In this document: in pieces, positions 12,087 to 20,989 of the stretch | Layout of the letters: each line of letters starts with the position of its first letter | How positions within the stretch are numbered: position 1 is the first letter of the stretch | IMG/VR virus record: IMGVR_UViG_3300027973_000134 | Coordinates: 1-33,952 of that record | Strand: one strand, 5' to 3' | Length of the DNA stretch: 33,952 nt | DNA from: a virus | Notes under the pieces: generated by a model | The model's database searches: none | What the model saw: only the letters and a program-made list of their open reading frames with translations | Told to the model about the DNA's origin: nothing | Translations under genes and position numbers: made by a program

Positions 12087-12288
12087 TTTCTACTATATTA
12101 GTTTCAACAGTTAACTGTGATAAAACAGCAATAACACCGCCAGCAGTAATAAGATAAGGAGCAACAACAACAGTTGCTGGAATTGTTACTAATATACCGC
12201 CCAAAGTTCCTATTGCAATACCGAATTTTTTAACTTTTTGCCAGAATTTCGGAGTCGGTGCATTCCATCTTTTTTTTAATTCATTCAT
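12076..12288 (-). CDS. small membrane protein, possible second holin or antiholin
   Basis: A 70-residue protein. The basic N-terminus (NELKKRWNAPTPKFWQKVKK) is followed by two hydrophobic segments, about 22-37 (FGIAIGTLGGILVTIP) and 38-58 (ATVVVAPYLITAGGVIAVLS), glycine- and alanine-rich like class II holins. It lies between the holin and endolysin genes and overlaps both (8 and 11 bases), so a lysis role is likely. Which of the two membrane proteins makes the lethal holes is not clear from sequence. Confidence 0.68.
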   Translation of the reverse strand: MNELKKRWNAPTPKFWQKVKKFGIAIGTLGGILVTIPATVVVAPYLITAGGVIAVLSQLTVETNIVENDN

Positions 12289-12691
12289 CGTTATGTCGTT
12301 TTATTTGATTAATTGATTTGATGCCTTCCAAAACTTTATTCATAAAAGAATAACCGAAAAGAATATTAAAATTTTCATCAATGCTTTTTATTTCGATCCA
12401 ACAAATTCCGATCAAAACTAATTTAGTAAACGGCACCTGAGGTTCAACCCAGAATTGAACAGAATGACCAGCGATAATAAGTAAAAAGTAAAAAATCATT
12501 TTAGGAACGAAAGCGAACATTTTTCGACTTGAAATATCTTTTACAGTATCTTTTCCAGCTTTCATCACTCCCGTAATTGTATCAATACTAACCAGAACAA
12601 TAGTTATAAAAAAAGCGTACATTATAGGCGAAAAGAATCCAATTAAAGCAATCGAAAAGAATTTAAAAAAAGTTATCATTTGAGTTTTCAT
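12281..12691 (-). CDS. holin, phage_holin_4 type
   Basis: A 136-residue membrane protein matching the holin family of Firmicutes and Bacteroidota phages: DTITGVMKAGKD (37-48, the D-x-xTG-x-x-kA motif), SSRKM, FVPKMIFYFLLIIAGHSVQF and, near the end, IEIKSIDENFNIL, the conserved E-x-xSIxEN. Hydrophobic segments are at about 8-36, 61-80 and 86-100. It lets endolysin reach the cell wall. It starts 4 bases from the stop of a 43-residue gene and overlaps the next membrane protein gene by 8 bases. Confidence 0.87.
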   Translation of the reverse strand: MKTQMITFFKFFSIALIGFFSPIMYAFFITIVLVSIDTITGVMKAGKDTVKDISSRKMFAFVPKMIFYFLLIIAGHSVQFWVEPQVPFTKLVLIGICWIEIKSIDENFNILFGYSFMNKVLEGIKSINQIKRHNDE

Positions 12692-12694
12692 GCT

Positions 12695-12826
12695 TTAAAA
12701 ATTAAAAATTTGACTTGTTCCATCAGTAAATGTAATTAAATAATGGGTAGAATTTACATTTCTAAAAACTTCTTTGATTACTTTATCGCCAATCTTTTGA
12801 CCTTCAATGAATTTTCTTTTCGCCAT
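12695..12826 (-). CDS. short hypothetical protein, 43 aa
   Basis: ATG at 12826-12824 opens 43 codons ending at 12695. The product starts MAKRKFIEGQKIGDKVIKEV and ends TFTDGTSQIFNF. A short basic beta-rich fold (KVIKEVFRNVNSTHYLITFT) is likely. Its ATG shares a base with the stop of the upstream 288-residue gene (TAATG), a coupling also seen for the ParB and methyltransferase pair. The stop lies 4 bases before the holin start. The tight junctions support a real gene between tail and lysis genes. Confidence 0.75.
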   Translation of the reverse strand: MAKRKFIEGQKIGDKVIKEVFRNVNSTHYLITFTDGTSQIFNF

Positions 12827-13692
12827 TACATGAATTTAGTATATTGATTTCTTGTTTTATCATTAAATTTAGCGTTTACCTTTGCCAATTTAGATAAGTC
12901 CAAATATTCTAACTCAGCACTATCAGCAATTGAAACCGCTAAATTTTTATACTGGGAAATATGATTTGTCGGATTGTGTTCTGATATATAAAGTTCACTT
13001 TCTGATAAGAAATAAAGATCAATAAATTTATCGGTATACATCGAAGTCAAAGGATCCGTATTCAAAACATATTGATTTATATTCTCTCTTTGAACGTTCT
13101 CAATAACGCGATTCTGGTAGATTAAATTATCAATTGATACATTCGGTTGTCTTTTACCGAAATAACCGTAGAAACGGATTGTATCGACTACATTAGAGGC
13201 GGTAAAGTTTATATTCTCAATTATATTAACTTGATTAAATACTCCTTTTAATCGAACGGTCATTTTTGCATGATCAACGGTATAAGGTTTTAAGTCATAT
13301 TGACCCCAAAGAATTGTTCCAACTATTCCAGAAACAATGTAATTCACTTCAATCGTGTAACATCCAGCACCGTCCATAGCAAGTACACTACTCCATTCGA
13401 TTGTAGCATAAAAAGCAAGTGAATCGTTTGGGAATTGATTTTTAATCGGTTGATATGTCGCGTTATTCCCATCGGAATTTTTCAAAATAAACGAACAATC
13501 GTCTGTAATTAATGCAAGTTTTATCCATGCTGAGTTTACATCGTTTTGCCAGTCATTTTCTCCCCCAGCTAAAACAAGAAATTCATCGCAACAACCTTTG
13601 CGAGTTCCAAAATCTTCGGCTGGAATTGGGCTTTTCGGTAAACTAATTACTGGAAAACTTTTCTTTGTTCTGTTATAAGCTATTGATGGCAT
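12826..13692 (-). CDS. tail-region protein, 288 aa
   Basis: Not assigned to a family I can name. Beta-rich, with many aromatic and polar strands (SLAFYATIEWSSVLAMDGAG, CYTIEVNYIVSGIVGTILWG). There is a CC pair at about 34-35 (GCCDEF) and further cysteines near 67 and 112. It lies after the fibre and a 98-residue protein and before lysis genes, where receptor-binding or baseplate accessory proteins sit. It overlaps the upstream gene by 20 bases. A structural or adhesion role is the best inference. Confidence 0.65.
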   Translation of the reverse strand: MPSIAYNRTKKSFPVISLPKSPIPAEDFGTRKGCCDEFLVLAGGENDWQNDVNSAWIKLALITDDCSFILKNSDGNNATYQPIKNQFPNDSLAFYATIEWSSVLAMDGAGCYTIEVNYIVSGIVGTILWGQYDLKPYTVDHAKMTVRLKGVFNQVNIIENINFTASNVVDTIRFYGYFGKRQPNVSIDNLIYQNRVIENVQRENINQYVLNTDPLTSMYTDKFIDLYFLSESELYISEHNPTNHISQYKNLAVSIADSAELEYLDLSKLAKVNAKFNDKTRNQYTKFM

Positions 13693-13969
13693 TTATTGCG
13701 TCGTTTATTTGAGTAATAAAATTATCTGTTTTTGTTTTTTGTGATTTTGTCATTGAATCGTAATCACTTTCTATAAATTCTCCATTATCATCATAATTCA
13801 TAATTCTTTTTATAGGTTTTGAAATATTAACCGTCAAAAGATTTTGAGTATTTGAAAATTCATTTATAAAAACTTGATAATCGCTTGTTAATGGCAAAGT
13901 TTTTATTGCGTTAAAATTTTCATCGTACGTAAAAATTTGTTCTCCTATAATATCGATTTTTTCTATCAT
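13673..13969 (-). CDS. small tail-region protein, 98 aa
   Basis: Not recognised. It begins MIEKIDIIGEQIFTYDENFN, contains KPIKRIMNYDDNGEFIESDY and ends with a helix TDNFITQINDAINAINSL. The opening strands with IFTYDENFNAIKTLP resemble a fibre-linked beta segment. It lies 5 bases after the fibre gene and overlaps the next gene by 20 bases. It could be a fibre assembly or tip protein. Confidence 0.62.
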   Translation of the reverse strand: MIEKIDIIGEQIFTYDENFNAIKTLPLTSDYQVFINEFSNTQNLLTVNISKPIKRIMNYDDNGEFIESDYDSMTKSQKTKTDNFITQINDAINAINSL

Positions 13970-13974
13970 TTTTT

Positions 13975-16653
13975 TTATATTAAAATATTTCCTTGTAAAT
14001 CGTGAACGTTTGTAACGCCTTGTGTAATATTTGCATTTACTGCCGTAGTTGCCCCCTCAAAAGTATTTGAAGCATATTTTACTGTTCCAGCGGTTGATTT
14101 ATATATACAATTTGCACTTGCTGAGGTTACCTGAATATTGCAACCAGTTACTGAATTTAAAGCGCTTAATTCCACACCATGACCAGCAGACGAATTGTAA
14201 AGTGTTTTAATTGTGCAATTTTTTATTCCCCCATTATTTGGATAATAACCAAAAGCCGCACCACTTGCAGCGGTTGACATTGCAGTACAATTTAAAACGT
14301 GTACTTGCCCATCGTTTCCATTACTGACAATTATTCCATAGTTTCCAGTTGAATATCCGTTACAATCTATATACTGCCCATTGTAACCGCTTAATCCAAC
14401 ACCAGAAATTGAAAATCCAGAACAATTTAAACTTATTGATCCACCAGATCCAACAAAACCAGTTGAGGAAGTTGAAAACCCAGAACAATTTTCTGCTTTA
14501 CCATTATTTTTAAATCCACCTACACTTATAGAATGACCGCTACAATTTAATGAATTACCACTATTTACGAATGCAGATGCATAACCTCCAGCAGTTGTTG
14601 AAATAGCTGAACAATTTGTTGCCGTTCCACCATCTATTTGAATAACTGCAAAATAAACCGAACCTTTTGAAATTCCATGGCAATTAATTAAAGTTCCACT
14701 TGCACAATATATGCCATAATGAGAACTATTTGAATTTAGTTCCACATAATGATTTGACAAATTTCCAAGAGTAACATAAACTCCACTATAATTAATAACA
14801 TAAGATTTTCCACCATTTAGATAGCAATTTGCATTATTTAATAAAATACAAAGCGCGCCAGTTGTTGAGAATATTGCGGTTGTTTTTATATTTGATGCTC
14901 CTGATAATGAAAGACAAACATTATCAGTTAAACTTGTTGTTCCACCAGTTCTAATAATTTTAATATTGTCAATTGAACAATCAACCGCAACACCTCCATC
15001 AGTAAAAGTATTATTTGATCCAGTTTTATTTAATGTATAAGTATGTCCGTTTCCATTTATATTAACTCCATTTTTTAAAGTAACCGCCCCACTTGTTTCG
15101 GTATAATCTGAAAATAATTCAATAGTTTGTCCACTTGTTGCTGAAGCCATTGCAAGAATCAAAGTTGCATAATATGTATAAACACCGCTTGAATCAGTAA
15201 TTCCAAAAACACCAGAAGCGCCAGAAACCGTCCATGATCTATTTGCAGATAAATCATAAGTAGTTCCATTTATTGTTAACGTTCTTGTTGTTGCTACTTT
15301 ATTATTAAATGTAGTCCAATCAGTTGAACTTAAATATCCGTTTACACTTCCACTTGCAGTTGGTATCGCTTTGTTTTTCCATAAAGACGTTGACGTTTCA
15401 TATTGAAGAATATCGTTGTTTGTAACCGAGGAAATCGCAACATTGTGAAGTTCTTGTAATTCGTAACCGTTTTGAATTCTATAAACAATAGTTCCATTTG
15501 TTGGACTTGTACGAACTACTTTACCCATATAAACCAAATGATCTGGCGCGGTTGGTTTCACGTTTGTAATATATCCAGCAGTAGTTGGACTTAGATAAAT
15601 TGTATCTCCATCAACAAGGGTGTCGACTGTGAATGGGTGCGTGGCAGTTGATCTTGTATCTAAATTGTCAATTGCTCCAATAGTAACACAATTTCCATCA
15701 GCATTGTTTAAGATATTGTTTTCAATTACTCCAAATGTACCAGCACTTGTTGCCTCAACGTCTGCCCTTGCTTTTACAAAATTAGGTCGATTTCCAGTTG
15801 ATCCAAGAATATAAACGATTGTTCCTTTGTAAAGAGTAGATCCAGTTGAGTTCCTTCCAACTGTTACCATTTTATCAGCACTCGCAAAAGTTGGAATATC
15901 TAATGCAGTAATAAAAGGATTCAATCCATCTGCTCCATCGTTTGTTAAATCTGAGGTTAATGTTGGAACTGTGGGAAGATCCAAAGCGGTAATAAATGGG
16001 TTAATTGTATCGTCTCCATCGTTTGTTAACTCAGATGTAAGAGTTGGAACGGTTGGAATATCTAAGGCGGTTATATAAGGATTTATTGTATCAGAACCAT
16101 CGTTTATTAATTGCGAAGTCAATGTTCTTGTTCCGCGTGTTGGAGAAACAAATAATTGACCGTTTGCATCAACAACGGTACAAATTCCAACAAAAACTTG
16201 ATCTATATCAGTTCCTACAACAGTCAAAGATTGTGAGGCAACGTCCCAGAATATTTTTTGCCCAACTGTTAAACCGACCGTATACCAATTATCTAAGAAT
16301 CCGTTTTGAATAAAAGTCCCAGAATTTCCGTTTAAAATATCTTCATTTGCTATAAAGATTTGACTAAGTCCAACGTTTGAAAAACTTGACGAAAGCAAAG
16401 CGATTTCTGGTAAATCTAAACCACTTGCGCCACTTAATTCGACCGCCATTCCTTTTGAAATTGTGTCTCCAGTATTGTTTTTAAAAGTAAAAGAAGAACC
16501 CAAATTTAGATTAGTATTCAAAAAATCAATTAACTGAGTAATCGTTAATTTTTTACTCGTGTAAATACTTCCATCGAATTCCGATATATCAATTAAACTT
16601 GTTACATCTGGATTCCCAGCACTTGCAGGATATTGTGTAATTTTCTTTCCCAT
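13975..16653 (-). CDS. tail fibre / tailspike with right-handed beta-helix domain
   Basis: 892 residues. The N-terminus (KKITQYPASAGNPD ... SKKLTITQLIDFLNTNL, about 3-48) resembles phage fibre attachment regions. Then come three 27-residue repeats (about 175-256, centred on DDTINPFITALD), a segment GYLSSTDWTTFNNK (about 439-452) frequent in fibre proteins of Bacteroidota phages, and from about 480 a long beta-helix rich in N-C-S/T turns (LNCSGHS, AENCSGFS, LNCSGFS, IDCNGYS, LNCTAMS, IKNCTIK). Such helices bind or cleave surface glycans; a catalytic site is not identifiable. It shares only the junction base with the upstream gene (stop/start at 16653) and is the probable host-range determinant. 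Confidence 0.82.
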   Translation of the reverse strand: MGKKITQYPASAGNPDVTSLIDISEFDGSIYTSKKLTITQLIDFLNTNLNLGSSFTFKNNTGDTISKGMAVELSGASGLDLPEIALLSSSFSNVGLSQIFIANEDILNGNSGTFIQNGFLDNWYTVGLTVGQKIFWDVASQSLTVVGTDIDQVFVGICTVVDANGQLFVSPTRGTRTLTSQLINDGSDTINPYITALDIPTVPTLTSELTNDGDDTINPFITALDLPTVPTLTSDLTNDGADGLNPFITALDIPTFASADKMVTVGRNSTGSTLYKGTIVYILGSTGNRPNFVKARADVEATSAGTFGVIENNILNNADGNCVTIGAIDNLDTRSTATHPFTVDTLVDGDTIYLSPTTAGYITNVKPTAPDHLVYMGKVVRTSPTNGTIVYRIQNGYELQELHNVAISSVTNNDILQYETSTSLWKNKAIPTASGSVNGYLSSTDWTTFNNKVATTRTLTINGTTYDLSANRSWTVSGASGVFGITDSSGVYTYYATLILAMASATSGQTIELFSDYTETSGAVTLKNGVNINGNGHTYTLNKTGSNNTFTDGGVAVDCSIDNIKIIRTGGTTSLTDNVCLSLSGASNIKTTAIFSTTGALCILLNNANCYLNGGKSYVINYSGVYVTLGNLSNHYVELNSNSSHYGIYCASGTLINCHGISKGSVYFAVIQIDGGTATNCSAISTTAGGYASAFVNSGNSLNCSGHSISVGGFKNNGKAENCSGFSTSSTGFVGSGGSISLNCSGFSISGVGLSGYNGQYIDCNGYSTGNYGIIVSNGNDGQVHVLNCTAMSTAASGAAFGYYPNNGGIKNCTIKTLYNSSAGHGVELSALNSVTGCNIQVTSASANCIYKSTAGTVKYASNTFEGATTAVNANITQGVTNVHDLQGNILI
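15886..16130. repeat. three tandem 81-bp repeats within the fibre gene
   Basis: Three diverged 81-base units encode 27-residue repeats of the form TLTS-x-LTNDG-x-D-x-x-NP-x-ITALD-x-P-x-x-P. They lie between the N-terminal attachment part and the middle of the fibre, and probably act as a spacer that changes fibre length. DNA divergence between units shows that the duplication is not recent. Confidence 0.85.
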
Positions 16654-18989
16654 TATTCTATTATTTTGGTTTCTAAATCTTCTGTTATTTTTTCAATTGT
16701 ATTTTCAGTTATTTTCATTGAATAAACTGGATTGTTATTTATTCCTAAATCACTAACCTTTGACGTAAAACTATACATACTATCGAACAAATTTAGTGTT
16801 TTTAAATTACATTCGTAAATAATTGTATAAGCATCTGGACGACTTTCAACTAATCTAAGGTATTCGTTGCCAGTTAATGGATTTAAAGCAGTAACATCAG
16901 CATCGACCTCGGTCGAAATAACGAAGCGCGGTTGTGATTCAAAAGATTCAATTGTTATCTGTCCGTATGGGTAATCACTCCACGGACTTTGATCCTTCAC
17001 GTGCGTAGCCTTAACTGTATATTCTCGTCCTTTAATTATTGAATCAGAAGATGACATCGTTTCCATGTCGATTAGTTCAATCGTTGAGGTTACTTTTCCA
17101 CCAACGTCATAACTTACTGGTCGTAATAATGAATAGTGATAATCAAGCACTCCATTTCTAATAATACCTATTTTCAATTTTAATTGACCATTTGTTCTGT
17201 AATTTATCCAGTTTCTATTGTTTGTATTGGTTGATATCCAAGGCGCGGTTGCATTTAATTGTTTGATCCAATATTCCCAACGTATCAAAAATGGATAATA
17301 AAGGCGAAGTTCAACACCATCAACAATACTGTTTTTTAAATATAAATAACTTTGTTTTTTTGCGCTCGCGGTTGGTAAATTGTTACTCACATTTTGCGTT
17401 TGATTAGTCCAAAAATCAAAGTCCTGAGTTGAAATATCATAAACCATTTTTTCAAGTACAAATTCAGCATCGTTTGAATTTTGAACGCAAACAACACTAA
17501 CTTCAACTGCTGTGTTTACGTCCTCGCTAAAAAGTTCAAAATCAATTATTTCTGCTAAATCGTCTTCAATATTCTGGTCACTTGCAGTTTGATAGCCAGT
17601 AATTCCCATGTCGTCATGATTGCTATTATCGTCATGATTTATGATTTCCTCAAATGTCGGAGTAAATTCAACTCCGACTGGGTACTGAAATTCTAATTGA
17701 CCGCCAAATAATAAACAGTTTGTATTTCCAAGTTTAAACCATACGTAAAAAAGTCGATCTGTGTCGCCTCTTGTCTCTATAAATTTACCGAATCCATCCG
17801 ATATGTCATAACGTGGGTTTATTGTTATTGATCCGCTAAAATTTGTGCCAGTTCCAACGGTAGTAACAATTAAATCCGTTAATGTCAAATCAAAATATTC
17901 ATTCAATAAATAATCAGATGAATAAACAGTTCCTACATCTGCAATTGAAATTAAACCAGTTTTAAGCAGTTTTAACAAAGGATTTTGGTTTGGAAAGACA
18001 TTCAGGTTAAAGTGATCGTCAAAGGTCGAATAACAAGCGCCTATTTCAAATTCGGTTTCTGTTAAATTATCAATTGTAATCGAAAAACTATTTGTTGATT
18101 CTAAATTAAAAGGTAAAGTTGACCATTGAACTGGTAACAAAGTAATCAAAGATATATTACTATTGTAAGCCTCGTCAAATACCCCAGTATTTCCATTAAC
18201 TGAATAATATACGTCTGAGGTTTGAACGTCCCCAGAAACAGTTTTTAAAGCCAATTTAGCAACTAATTTTAAACATTCAGAACCAACGTATCGGTCTTGA
18301 AATAACATTCCAAAATCGGTAACTTTCCACGCAATCGTATAATTGTAAATTTCAAGTGAGTTAAACGGAGTTGATTCGTCATCGTTTCTGGTAATCAATG
18401 GAGTTTCAATTTCAAATGATCCAGATTGTTTTCCAACTTGAACCAATGGAGTAGAAGAAGCACCGTTTGTAATTACCAAAGTATTCATTGCTTCCAATAA
18501 AAACCTTTGACTTTCATTGTCGATTAACGAGTTCATTGTCGGAGTTGCTGAAGTGTTGAAATTATCAGTCCAATTGACATTTAGTTGTAATTCTTCTTTT
18601 TGTTTGTTTACCCAGAATTGCCAGATATGACCAGTCGGAGGCGAATAATTATTATATGCTGGCAATCCACTAACCACGATAATTAAATCAGTTGGTATGG
18701 ATAAAATTGTAAATGTATAAATTCCAGTTCCTGAGTTAAATTCGTCATAACCTTCGTGAGTAATTACGTCCCCAACTCTAAAACCTTCTTCAATCCAACT
18801 TCCAGTCGATAATTTAATTTCTCCAGTTAATTGTGAATATGTAATTTGTTGCATCAATGAAGAAGTAATACAACAAGAATTTGAAAAGTTTATTTCACAA
18901 CGAATTCTGTCCCCAGCATTTGCAGTATAGATATTAAAATTATCTCCATAAATATCTTGAAAAGAAACGTTATTTATTAAAGTTGGCAT
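16653..18989 (-). CDS. tail tip / minor tail protein, 778 aa
   Basis: A large beta-rich structural protein: many short strands with N, T, S and aromatics (FQDIYGDNFNIYTANAGDRI, GTGIYTFTILSIPTDLIIVV). There is a CC pair at about 34-35 and three tryptophans near 560-600 (KQLNATAPWISTNTNNRNWI). No catalytic motif is seen. Its place between the hub-like 561-residue protein and the fibre suggests a baseplate or adhesin-carrier role. It overlaps the upstream 73-residue gene by 20 bases. Family not named. Confidence 0.72.
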   Translation of the reverse strand: MPTLINNVSFQDIYGDNFNIYTANAGDRIRCEINFSNSCCITSSLMQQITYSQLTGEIKLSTGSWIEEGFRVGDVITHEGYDEFNSGTGIYTFTILSIPTDLIIVVSGLPAYNNYSPPTGHIWQFWVNKQKEELQLNVNWTDNFNTSATPTMNSLIDNESQRFLLEAMNTLVITNGASSTPLVQVGKQSGSFEIETPLITRNDDESTPFNSLEIYNYTIAWKVTDFGMLFQDRYVGSECLKLVAKLALKTVSGDVQTSDVYYSVNGNTGVFDEAYNSNISLITLLPVQWSTLPFNLESTNSFSITIDNLTETEFEIGACYSTFDDHFNLNVFPNQNPLLKLLKTGLISIADVGTVYSSDYLLNEYFDLTLTDLIVTTVGTGTNFSGSITINPRYDISDGFGKFIETRGDTDRLFYVWFKLGNTNCLLFGGQLEFQYPVGVEFTPTFEEIINHDDNSNHDDMGITGYQTASDQNIEDDLAEIIDFELFSEDVNTAVEVSVVCVQNSNDAEFVLEKMVYDISTQDFDFWTNQTQNVSNNLPTASAKKQSYLYLKNSIVDGVELRLYYPFLIRWEYWIKQLNATAPWISTNTNNRNWINYRTNGQLKLKIGIIRNGVLDYHYSLLRPVSYDVGGKVTSTIELIDMETMSSSDSIIKGREYTVKATHVKDQSPWSDYPYGQITIESFESQPRFVISTEVDADVTALNPLTGNEYLRLVESRPDAYTIIYECNLKTLNLFDSMYSFTSKVSDLGINNNPVYSMKITENTIEKITEDLETKIIE

Positions 18990-19191
18990 TCTGTATAAGG
19001 TTTTGAAGTTTATCTATATCCTTGTTTGCAATTGCTTTTTCAATCTCATCATTGAAATTTAAAAGTTCTTGTATTTTTTGTTTTTCCTCAACTATTTCAG
19101 TTCTTAAAAGTGCTTCGCCTAAATTATTTTTTAAATCCTTTTGATTCTGAGATAATTTTGTTAAAACCGCGTTCAAATATTCATCGTCCAT
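18970..19191 (-). CDS. small coiled-coil protein, 73 aa
   Basis: Almost wholly helical and charged (LTKLSQNQKDLKNNLGEALL, IVEEKQKIQELLNFNDEIEK), with a pattern of hydrophobic residues every three to four positions that fits a coiled coil. It sits between two large tail-tip genes and overlaps the 778-residue gene by 20 bases. It may be a chaperone or a small tail-tip component. No recognised family. Confidence 0.65.
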   Translation of the reverse strand: MDDEYLNAVLTKLSQNQKDLKNNLGEALLRTEIVEEKQKIQELLNFNDEIEKAIANKDIDKLQNLIQNANFNK

Positions 19192-19211
19192 AATCTTTAT
19201 TTTATGTAAAT

Positions 19212-20897
19212 TTAGAAAATTTTTGTCAAAGTTATATTGTTTTTGAAAATAACATTCGGAAGTTTATACGAAACCAATGCAAAACCTTTGGCATCAAAGT
19301 ATTCAATCTTTGTTATTTCGCAATTTATTCCGTCAATTATTGCATAATTATTATTTAAAATTTCAACAAAACTAACTGAGTTCATCGGTATTTTTACATT
19401 TTCCTTAATTGTGAATTGATATACTGCTGGGTTGTTTATTGAATGAAAGTTGGACCATAAATTAATAGGACTCAATAAGTCATCAGAACTTGAACTCATT
19501 TTTTCGCTCCCATCGTGAATAAAAATCTTCGTTCTGGAAAAATATTGTTGCGAAAGTTGTATATAACCGAGTTTTGATTTTGATCCAGATAAATTAGAAT
19601 TTGCCAGTCCGTCAATTATTTTAAATAAACCATCAAAATATTGTTCCAGCCAAGTAAATTTCTTTTTACTGGTTGTCATTGAATAGGGAATATTTATATC
19701 TGTAAGACCTTTAATAAGGTTTAAATCCGCGTTTACTATGTTTGTTCTGTCAAGTGAAAGTTCTGTATTTCCGAATTCAAAGCGATCGATAGTGTTTATA
19801 TCTGAATAATCTGTTTCGTATTGGATTAAATATCGTTTAAACAACCTTGAAAAATCATACGTATATTGGTTTTGTGCCTCAGATTGTAGAACTAAGGACG
19901 AATTTATATTGTAAAGAGATTGATCCAGCCAGAAGTCCCAACGTTCCAACCATACAAGTCCATTAATAACCCTTGTTTTTGCATTAAACATTGATTCCAT
20001 AGCAGAAACCAACGTGCCGAGTGTAGGGGTAACATCAAGCGCGGAAGGAAAACCATTTTGAAAACTTTGATCCAAATCATTTTGAAATACGTCATACCAC
20101 TTTTTGTCTACTTTATTTTGAGGAACTGGAAGCAAAACCATATTTTTATACGTGCCTTCAATGATTGATGATTTAAAAGTATATCCTAAATGTGCGCATC
20201 CTTTTTGCATTAATTCCAGAACGGTACAAACATTAAAGTATCTAACTTTTGGTATAGTTAATTCAATCATTCTTTGAATCAGTTTAAACGCTTGAAAAAT
20301 CAAAACTGCAATAAACACAATCTGGATTGCTAATCTTATTGCAGCCTCAATTGCTTTACCCTGAGAGGCAAAAGGTAAATATCCAATAATCGCGGTAAAT
20401 TCTTTAACTGTATTGGCAATTTCATTCGTTTGTTGCCCGATTGTGATTGATATTGAAAACAACGATATAGAACACGTTAACGCTTGACCTACTGAATCGG
20501 TTGGTAAAATTTGATAGCCAACCGTTCTTTGGTTTATTGTCAACTGAGTATTCAGATAATCAAATGTCAACCCTTCAGCATTATCAAAGAAATTATCATG
20601 CGCATTTCTTTTTTTTATTTTGACTTCGATTTCACGATCCTTTACTGTAAATGAATCCGTAAAATCAATATAACATGAAAGATTTTGACTATCAGCAAAC
20701 TGAATATCGTACGGAAGTCCCTCAAATAAACCGACATTCTGTAAATGATCCATTACCATTTGTTTGCCTTCATTCGGCAATACTATTGTATCTGTTGTTA
20801 ATTTATTTTGATCAATCTTTGCAGAAAAATCGCACGTAATTCCAATATCAAAAATGTTTCGAGGAGTAATTTCAACTGAATTTATAAAATGTTTCAT
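19212..20897 (-). CDS. tail hub / distal tail-type protein, 561 aa
   Basis: The first gene after the tape measure, the position of distal tail or hub proteins. It starts MKHFINSVEITPRNIFDIGI, consistent with the beta-barrel opening of hub proteins. The middle contains a strongly hydrophobic helix, about 186-207 (AIRLAIQIVFIAVLIFQAFK), unusual for a soluble tail protein and possibly a membrane-interacting element. Later parts have aromatic strands (WLERWDFWLDQSLYNINSS). The assignment as hub is from position and size; no catalytic motif was seen. Confidence 0.68.
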   Translation of the reverse strand: MKHFINSVEITPRNIFDIGITCDFSAKIDQNKLTTDTIVLPNEGKQMVMDHLQNVGLFEGLPYDIQFADSQNLSCYIDFTDSFTVKDREIEVKIKKRNAHDNFFDNAEGLTFDYLNTQLTINQRTVGYQILPTDSVGQALTCSISLFSISITIGQQTNEIANTVKEFTAIIGYLPFASQGKAIEAAIRLAIQIVFIAVLIFQAFKLIQRMIELTIPKVRYFNVCTVLELMQKGCAHLGYTFKSSIIEGTYKNMVLLPVPQNKVDKKWYDVFQNDLDQSFQNGFPSALDVTPTLGTLVSAMESMFNAKTRVINGLVWLERWDFWLDQSLYNINSSLVLQSEAQNQYTYDFSRLFKRYLIQYETDYSDINTIDRFEFGNTELSLDRTNIVNADLNLIKGLTDINIPYSMTTSKKKFTWLEQYFDGLFKIIDGLANSNLSGSKSKLGYIQLSQQYFSRTKIFIHDGSEKMSSSSDDLLSPINLWSNFHSINNPAVYQFTIKENVKIPMNSVSFVEILNNNYAIIDGINCEITKIEYFDAKGFALVSYKLPNVIFKNNITLTKIF

Positions 20898-20954
20898 ATT
20901 TCTTTCTATATTTGTTTCAATACTTTACGTTTATTTTCCAATATTTCAAAGTAT

Positions 20955-20984
20955 AAGTCCTCAGATTGCTCGGTCTGGGGACTT
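20955..20984. other. 11-bp hairpin between tape measure and hub genes
   Basis: AAGTCCTCAGA (20955-20965) pairs with TCTGGGGACTT (20974-20984) with one wobble across an 8-base loop. The T-rich side (TTTTTATTT) lies on the plus-strand exit, so it is not a standard terminator for the leftward genes. It may mark an mRNA processing or stabilising stem between the tape-measure stop (20990) and the next start (20897). Confidence 0.55.
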
Positions 20985-20989
20985 TTTAT

